Source of the DNA: JAGWBF01 sp963663025
GTDB lineage: Bacteria > Chloroflexota > Dehalococcoidia > Lucifugimonadales > JAGWBF01
Assembly: GCA_963663025.1 (NCBI GenBank)
Contig: OY760073.1
Location: 1,550,001-1,614,000 of the forward strand
DNA length: 64,000 nucleotides
Direction: 5' to 3'
This document shows positions 59,756 through 64,000 of this stretch, piece by piece (positions within the stretch are counted from its first letter, which is position 1; each line of letters begins with the position of its first letter). A program made the position numbers and the translations under genes. The notes under the pieces were generated by a model that was not told where the DNA came from, searched no databases, and saw only the letters and a program-made list of their open reading frames with translations.

Positions 59756-61141
59756 ATGAAGCGAAGCAAGATAAGGGAATTGCTGACCACAGGAAGCCCC
59801 GGGGATGAGGTGTGCGTGCAGGGCTGGGTCAAGACCCGCCGGGACTCTAAGAACCTCTCCTTCATCCAGGTGAACGACGGCTCAACCCTTTCCGACCTAC
59901 AGGTCGTAGCCGAGGACACCCTGGACAGCTACGGCGTAGTCAACCTCCTTACCACCGGGTGCAGCGTAAGCATTACCGGAGCCCTGGTGGAGTCCCCGGG
60001 CAAGGGCCAGAGATACGAAGTGCAGGCCCGGTCAGTGGAGCTCATGGGGGATGCCGACGCCGAGACATACCCTCTGCAGAAGAAGAGGCACACCCTGGAG
60101 TTCCTCAGGGATATCGGGCACCTGAGACCCCGCACCAACACCCTGGGAGCAGTAGCCCGGGTGCGCAGCATTCTCGCCTATGCCATCCACCGTTTCTTCC
60201 AGGACAAGGGGTTCTTGTACGTCCAGACTCCCATCATCACCGCCAGCGACGCAGAGGGGGCCGGGTCCATGTTCCGCGTAACGACCCTGCCTTTGGACGA
60301 GATGGCTGCTGGCAAGGGAGCCGCTGGCCTGGAAGAGGACTTCTTTGGCAGGGCGGTAAACCTGACGGTCAGTGGCCAGCTGGAGGCCGAGATCTACGCC
60401 CTGGCCCTTTCCGACGTTTACACCTTCGGCCCGACCTTCCGGGCCGAGAACTCCAACACCTCCCGGCACCTGGCCGAGTTCTGGATGGTCGAGCCGGAGG
60501 TGGCTTTCTGCGACCTGGACGGCTTGGCAGAGCTTTCGGAAGGGTTTCTGAAGTACATCTTCGGGTACGTCCTCGAACATTGCCCCGAGGACATGGCCTT
60601 CTTCGACCGTTTCTATGGAGAAGGCACCATCGCCACCCTGGAAGGAATCGTGAACTCCCGGTTCGAGAGACTGACCTACACCGAAGCCATCGACATACTA
60701 CAGAGGTCGGGCCGTAGCTTCGAGTTCCCCGTTGAATGGGGGAGCGACCTGCAGTCGGAGCACGAACGCCACCTCACCGAGGTAGAGCTGGGGCGGCCTG
60801 TGATAGTCACTGACTATCCCGCGGGCATCAAGGCCTTCTACATGCGCTTGAACGACGATGGCCGGACCGTGGCCGCCATGGATGTGCTGGTGCCCCGCAT
60901 CGGCGAGATCATCGGCGGAAGCCAGAGGGAGGAGCGCCTGGATGTGCTCCAGAGGCGCATAGAGGAAACCGGGATGGACCCGGACCGGTACTGGTGGTAC
61001 CTGGACCTGCGCCGGTACGGCACCGTCCCCCATGCGGGGTTCGGCCTGGGCTTCGAGCGCACCCTGCAGTTCGTGACCAACATGCAGAACATCCGCGACG
61101 TTGTGGCCTTCCCCAGGACTCCGGGAAGCGCAGAGTTCTAG
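59756..61141 (+). CDS. asnS: Asparaginyl-tRNA synthetase
   Basis: A 461-aa class IIb synthetase. The N-terminal OB-fold anticodon domain has VCVQGWVKTRRDSKNLSF. The catalytic part has FQDKGFLYVQTPIITASDAE (motif 1), TFGPTFRAENSNTSRHLAEF (motif 2) and GFGLGFERTLQFVTNMQNIR with PRTPG (motif 3), the AsnRS-specific ending. It charges tRNA(Asn) directly. ATG at 59756 has GGAGAAGG upstream. It is probably cotranscribed with gatCA. Confidence 0.95.
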   Translation: MKRSKIRELLTTGSPGDEVCVQGWVKTRRDSKNLSFIQVNDGSTLSDLQVVAEDTLDSYGVVNLLTTGCSVSITGALVESPGKGQRYEVQARSVELMGDADAETYPLQKKRHTLEFLRDIGHLRPRTNTLGAVARVRSILAYAIHRFFQDKGFLYVQTPIITASDAEGAGSMFRVTTLPLDEMAAGKGAAGLEEDFFGRAVNLTVSGQLEAEIYALALSDVYTFGPTFRAENSNTSRHLAEFWMVEPEVAFCDLDGLAELSEGFLKYIFGYVLEHCPEDMAFFDRFYGEGTIATLEGIVNSRFERLTYTEAIDILQRSGRSFEFPVEWGSDLQSEHERHLTEVELGRPVIVTDYPAGIKAFYMRLNDDGRTVAAMDVLVPRIGEIIGGSQREERLDVLQRRIEETGMDPDRYWWYLDLRRYGTVPHAGFGLGFERTLQFVTNMQNIRDVVAFPRTPGSAEF

Positions 61142-61184
61142 AAGAAGGACCCAAGGCTTTGCTGGAAGCTGGAAAGAGGTGAGC

Positions 61185-62390
61185 ATGACCCAGGGAACGT
61201 CCCTTCCCCTGGAAGGTGTCAGGGTACTTGACTGCACCCAGGTGCTGGCAGGCCCCTTCTGCTCCCAGCTCCTGGCCGACATGGGAGCCGACGTGATCAA
61301 GGTGGAGCGTCCCGACGGAGGTGACGAGACCCGAAAGGGGCCTCCCTACATCAACGGCTGGTCGGCATCCTTCATGGCTGTCAACAGGAACAAGCGGGGG
61401 CTGGCCCTGGACCTGCGCAGGCCCGAGGGCCAAGAGGTGCTCAAGGCCCTGTGCACCAAGGCGGATGTGCTGGTGGAGAACTTCCGTCCCGGCACCATGC
61501 CAAGGTTGGGGTTGGGATACGACGACCTGAAGAAAGTTCGACCGGAGCTTGTCTACTGCTCCATTTCGGGGTTCGGGCAGACCGGCCCTTACAGCAGCCG
61601 GGGAGGCTTCGACCTGATTGCCCAGGGCATGAGCGGGCTGATGAGCGTCACGGGCACCCCTGGAGGACCTCCAGCCAAGGTGGGTGTGCCCATCACGGAC
61701 CTGACGGCGGGCATGTACGGCGCCCACGGAATCCTCAGCGCTTACATCCATCGCCTGAAGACGGGACAGGGCCAGCAGGTGGATATATCCCTGATGGAAG
61801 CGGGAATCGCATACACGGTCTGGGAGTCCACCGTCTACTTCGCAACCGGCGAGATACCCGGACCCCTGGGCTCCGCCCACAGGCTTTCCGCCCCCTATCG
61901 CGCGCTAAAGACCAGCGATGGTTACATCACCATTGGGGGCGCCGCCCAAGCCCTGTGGGAAAAGCTGTGCCACGCCATTGGTCGGCCTGAGCTGCTGGAA
62001 GACCCCAGGTTTGCCAACCGGGGCGACCGCAAGGCCAACGACGATGAGCTGGCCGCGCTGCTGGAGGAGACCTTCTCGACGAAGAGCACCGAGCATTGGA
62101 TGGGAGTGCTGGAGCAGGTGGGAGTCCCTGCGGGGCCGATAAACGACCTGGACCAAATGTATCACGACCCCCATGTGCAGGCCCGGCGCATGGAAGTGGA
62201 CCTGGACGACCCGGAGTTGGGTACGTTGAGAAACATCGGGATTCCGGTGAAGCTGTCGGGTACTCCCGCAAGCATCCGTCGCAGGGCGCCGGCCTTGGGA
62301 GAGCACACCAGGGAGGTACTGGAGGACGGCGGGTTCGCCGCCGGCGAAATCGACGCACTCCTGGAATCGGGCGTCGTTAAGGCAACTTAG
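61185..62390 (+). CDS. CaiB/BaiF family III CoA-transferase
   Basis: A 401-aa family III CoA-transferase. It starts at the ATG at 61185, behind GAAAGAGG; the frame is open further into asnS but unconserved. Typical blocks are LEGVRVLDCTQVLAGPFCSQ, LLADMGADVIKVERPDGGDE, NRNKRGLALDLRRPEGQEVL and VENFRPGTMPRLGLGY; the catalytic Asp should be in PITDLTAGMYGAHGIL. The enzyme moves CoA between acids, for example in carnitine, oxalate or aromatic catabolism; its substrate is not identifiable. Its TAG overlaps the TAA of the convergent NTF2-like gene within TTAG. Confidence 0.9.
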   Translation: MTQGTSLPLEGVRVLDCTQVLAGPFCSQLLADMGADVIKVERPDGGDETRKGPPYINGWSASFMAVNRNKRGLALDLRRPEGQEVLKALCTKADVLVENFRPGTMPRLGLGYDDLKKVRPELVYCSISGFGQTGPYSSRGGFDLIAQGMSGLMSVTGTPGGPPAKVGVPITDLTAGMYGAHGILSAYIHRLKTGQGQQVDISLMEAGIAYTVWESTVYFATGEIPGPLGSAHRLSAPYRALKTSDGYITIGGAAQALWEKLCHAIGRPELLEDPRFANRGDRKANDDELAALLEETFSTKSTEHWMGVLEQVGVPAGPINDLDQMYHDPHVQARRMEVDLDDPELGTLRNIGIPVKLSGTPASIRRRAPALGEHTREVLEDGGFAAGEIDALLESGVVKAT

Positions 62391-62770
62391 CCGGCACCGT
62401 GGTGGTGCACCATCTTCCATTGCCCATCCACTTTGGCGAAGATGTTGGTGGCCCGCACGGTGAAGTTGCCCGCCCGGCCATCGAGCACCGTGGAGATGTT
62501 CTCGTGGCAAGAAACCCACGCGGAGTCTCCCCTGATCTGCACCTGGGCATCTGTGATGTTGAAGTGCATCAGGGTGGTGTTGAAAAAGATATCGACCCAG
62601 CTTTGGCGCACATCCGGCCAGCCCACGATTATGTCGGAGCTGGGATGGATACAAAGGACATCGCCCGAGTGTTCCCACACCTTCTCCATCTGGTCGATAT
62701 CCAGGCTGCCAAAGGCTTCATAGAAGCTGCGATTGGCCGCCAGCACCTGATCTATCTCGCCGTCGGACAA
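62387..62770 (-). CDS. NTF2-like (SnoaL/DUF4440-type) protein
   Basis: A 127-aa cone-shaped NTF2-fold protein: QVLAANRSFYEAFGSLDIDQ opens the fold, CIHPSSDIIVGWPDVRQSW is the typical middle, and TNIFAKVDGQWKMVHHHGAG ends it. Such proteins are isomerases, hydratases or ligand sinks; catalytic residues cannot be assigned. The TTG at 62770 is the assumed start with AGGG nearby. Convergent with the CoA-transferase, stop codons overlapping. Confidence 0.8.
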   Translation of the reverse strand: MSDGEIDQVLAANRSFYEAFGSLDIDQMEKVWEHSGDVLCIHPSSDIIVGWPDVRQSWVDIFFNTTLMHFNITDAQVQIRGDSAWVSCHENISTVLDGRAGNFTVRATNIFAKVDGQWKMVHHHGAG

Positions 62771-62889
62771 AGCCCTAAGCCACCCCGCTTTCGTGAAGAT
62801 GCCCTATAGGCGGATTCTACCAGAAAGACCATCCCGGGACGACGATGGCCCACTATAGCAGGGCTGACGACAAGCCAACTTCCCATATA

Positions 62890-62918
62890 TTGAAAGGACG
62901 CTTGGCAAAAGATAGAAT
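62890..62918 (+). promoter_or_regulatory. Sigma70-type promoter of small Cys-rich protein
   Basis: -35 TTGAAA (62890-62895), 17-bp spacer, -10 TAGAAT (62913-62918). The same -10 hexamer is used at 43551-43556. The next start codon is 68 bases downstream. Confidence 0.6.
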
Positions 62919-62985
62919 ACGGCGGTGCTGTGCCTAACCTGGCTAGCTACCGGTTAGCTGCCCCAGAGGAGAGCAGAGGCCGACA

Positions 62986-63186
62986 TTGACAAGCAAAGAA
63001 GACCCACAGCCAACAGCGCAGACTTCGGAAAAGCCCCCCACTAAAGAGTTGTATCCCGCAGTTTGCGCCTTCTGCTGCATCGAAGGGATGGTTACCACCA
63101 AGCCGGACGGCCCCCTGCCGGGCTGCAGGGGCTGGTGCGCCCACAGGTCCAGGGTCATCATGGATGACCGCTCGGTGTTCCGATAA
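62986..63186 (+). CDS. Small Cys-rich protein, possible metal binder
   Basis: A 66-aa product from the TTG at 62986, with AGAGG seven bases upstream, ending TAA. After a Thr/Pro/Lys-rich leader it carries VCAFCCIEGM and GCRGWCAHRS, i.e. CxxCC and CxxxC, a possible zinc or Fe-S knuckle. No family is recognised. The well-formed promoter upstream argues that it is expressed. Confidence 0.5.
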   Translation: MTSKEDPQPTAQTSEKPPTKELYPAVCAFCCIEGMVTTKPDGPLPGCRGWCAHRSRVIMDDRSVFR

Positions 63187-63239
63187 CCGGATGTGGAGAG
63201 AGGCCTGACCCCCCGATCTCACTAGAGCCAAACCCTCCC

Positions 63240-64000
63240 CTATAGTGCAGGTTGGGAGTCCATTGGTCGGCTAAGAGGCTCTCTCCTTCTATATGTAGCA
63301 ACTCGCCAGAGCCACTCTGTAGGCCCGAACAGGAAGCGATTCAGCCATGCCTGAGACCACCATAGCTGAAGGGCCCACACAGCAAAAACGAACGCCAGCA
63401 CCAGGCTTCGGTTCACAATGTCCACATCCCCAAGCAGGGTTGTCAGGATTATCACGCCCAATAGGGTCTGCGCCAGGTAGTTGGTCAGCGCCATCCTCCC
63501 CACCGCCCGCAGGCGTACCTTGAGCCAGTTGTCCCCACCTTGGTTGCTCCAGAGAATGATGAGGCTCATGTATCCCAGTGAGAAAGGTATGGTGCCAAGG
63601 GTGTTGGGGACCTGGCCAACGAAGGCGATTTCGCGGGAGTAATCGCCCGCTGCCGTGAGGATGACCCCCACGACGGCCAGGGGCAAGCCGACAGCAATCC
63701 CGATTGTCGCGGTCAGCCTGTACGTCCTATTGGACATTCCGCCGTTCATGAAGCCGGCCCGGTAAAGTCCGGCGCCGATGAGAATCAGCCCCAAGGCACG
63801 CAGGAAGTAACCCAGCAGGAAGGGAAGGGCGATGACCTCCTCATCCGAAATCTCGCCCGGTTCCCAGAGGCCGGATACGGATTGGGTGGTCGTGTCGGCG
63901 ATGTGCTGCGCAAGAAGGGCACATCCAACCGATAGAAGGAACACGACCACACCCAGGGCGATGAGCGCACGATTGGGCAGCTTCTGCAGAGCGAGCAAGA
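63240..64000 (-). CDS. DUF418-family membrane protein, 5' end beyond the window
   Basis: The C-terminal ~253 residues of a polytopic protein are visible; the start lies past 64000. About seven hydrophobic helices, NYLAQTLLGVIILTTLLG, and the diagnostic end FLFGPTEWLWRVATYRRREP are those of DUF418. Members are membrane proteins of unknown role, sometimes linked to acyl transfer. It is convergent with the small Cys-rich gene. Confidence 0.85.
   Translation of the reverse strand, partial: LLALQKLPNRALIALGVVVFLLSVGCALLAQHIADTTTQSVSGLWEPGEISDEEVIALPFLLGYFLRALGLILIGAGLYRAGFMNGGMSNRTYRLTATIGIAVGLPLAVVGVILTAAGDYSREIAFVGQVPNTLGTIPFSLGYMSLIILWSNQGGDNWLKVRLRAVGRMALTNYLAQTLLGVIILTTLLGDVDIVNRSLVLAFVFAVWALQLWWSQAWLNRFLFGPTEWLWRVATYRRREPLSRPMDSQPAL

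Noticed and set aside
1..64000. tRNA genes, rRNA genes or CRISPR arrays
   Set aside because: No T-loop GGTTCGAATCC-like cloverleaf pattern, rRNA signature or regularly spaced repeat array was recognised by reading; a covariance search could still find a diverged tRNA.

Overview
The window looks like a chromosome segment of a Chloroflexota bacterium, most plausibly a SAR202/Dehalococcoidia-type lineage. The evidence is high-GC coding, lipoproteins with long Thr-Pro linkers, an Alternative Complex III (ACIII) operon joined to cytochrome c maturation genes, a split two-subunit glycine decarboxylase, and frequent TTG/GTG starts. The lineage is an inference. No rRNA, tRNA, CRISPR array or transposase was seen.

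Layout. 1-5.2 kb: a partial secreted FnIII-like gene, an intergenic repeat cluster, a sulfurtransferase with in-frame UGA at its catalytic Cys, an SMP-30 lactonase, a frameshifted membrane glycosyltransferase-like gene and two small membrane proteins. 5.2-8.6 kb: acyl-CoA dehydrogenase and the CoA genes coaX-coaBC. 8.6-12.9 kb: an accessory array (RelE/Xre toxin-antitoxin, META-domain lipoprotein, GmrSD-like restriction enzyme) between the convergent genes coaBC and gcvPB, interleaved with diverged copies of their 3' ends. 12.9-17.3 kb: glycine cleavage operon gcvT-H-PA-PB. 17.4-21.1 kb: heterodimeric ABC exporter. 21.3-25.1 kb: aldehyde dehydrogenase and polyprenol-phosphate mannosyltransferase, separated by a second inserted lipoprotein gene with a duplicated junction. 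25.1-30.1 kb: ROK kinase, then an McrBC-type island with a duplicated ROK 5' end. 30.1-43.5 kb: TlpA, Ccm proteins and ACIII. 43.6-49.2 kb: mutL, a HAD protein, an ArsC/Spx-like gene with UGA in its UxxC motif, and mutS. 49.3-55.2 kb: a NuoEFG-like module with a ferredoxin-NADP reductase-like protein. 55.3-64 kb: FAD oxidoreductase, flippase-like protein, gatC-gatA, asnS, a CoA-transferase, an NTF2-like protein, a small Cys-rich protein and a partial DUF418 protein.

The two most notable results are as follows. First, there are two probable selenoprotein genes. In each, UGA replaces the catalytic Cys, the protein family continues in frame after it, and a perfect hairpin with a GU-containing loop lies 12-15 nt downstream. 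Second, at three loci accessory cargo (defence, toxin-antitoxin or lipoprotein genes) is flanked by diverged direct copies of the neighbouring core gene ends, with no integrase in sight. In addition, three genes each carry one surplus G:C base that breaks the frame, two of them in 12-13 bp poly-C tracts. These may be phase-variable sites or sequence errors.
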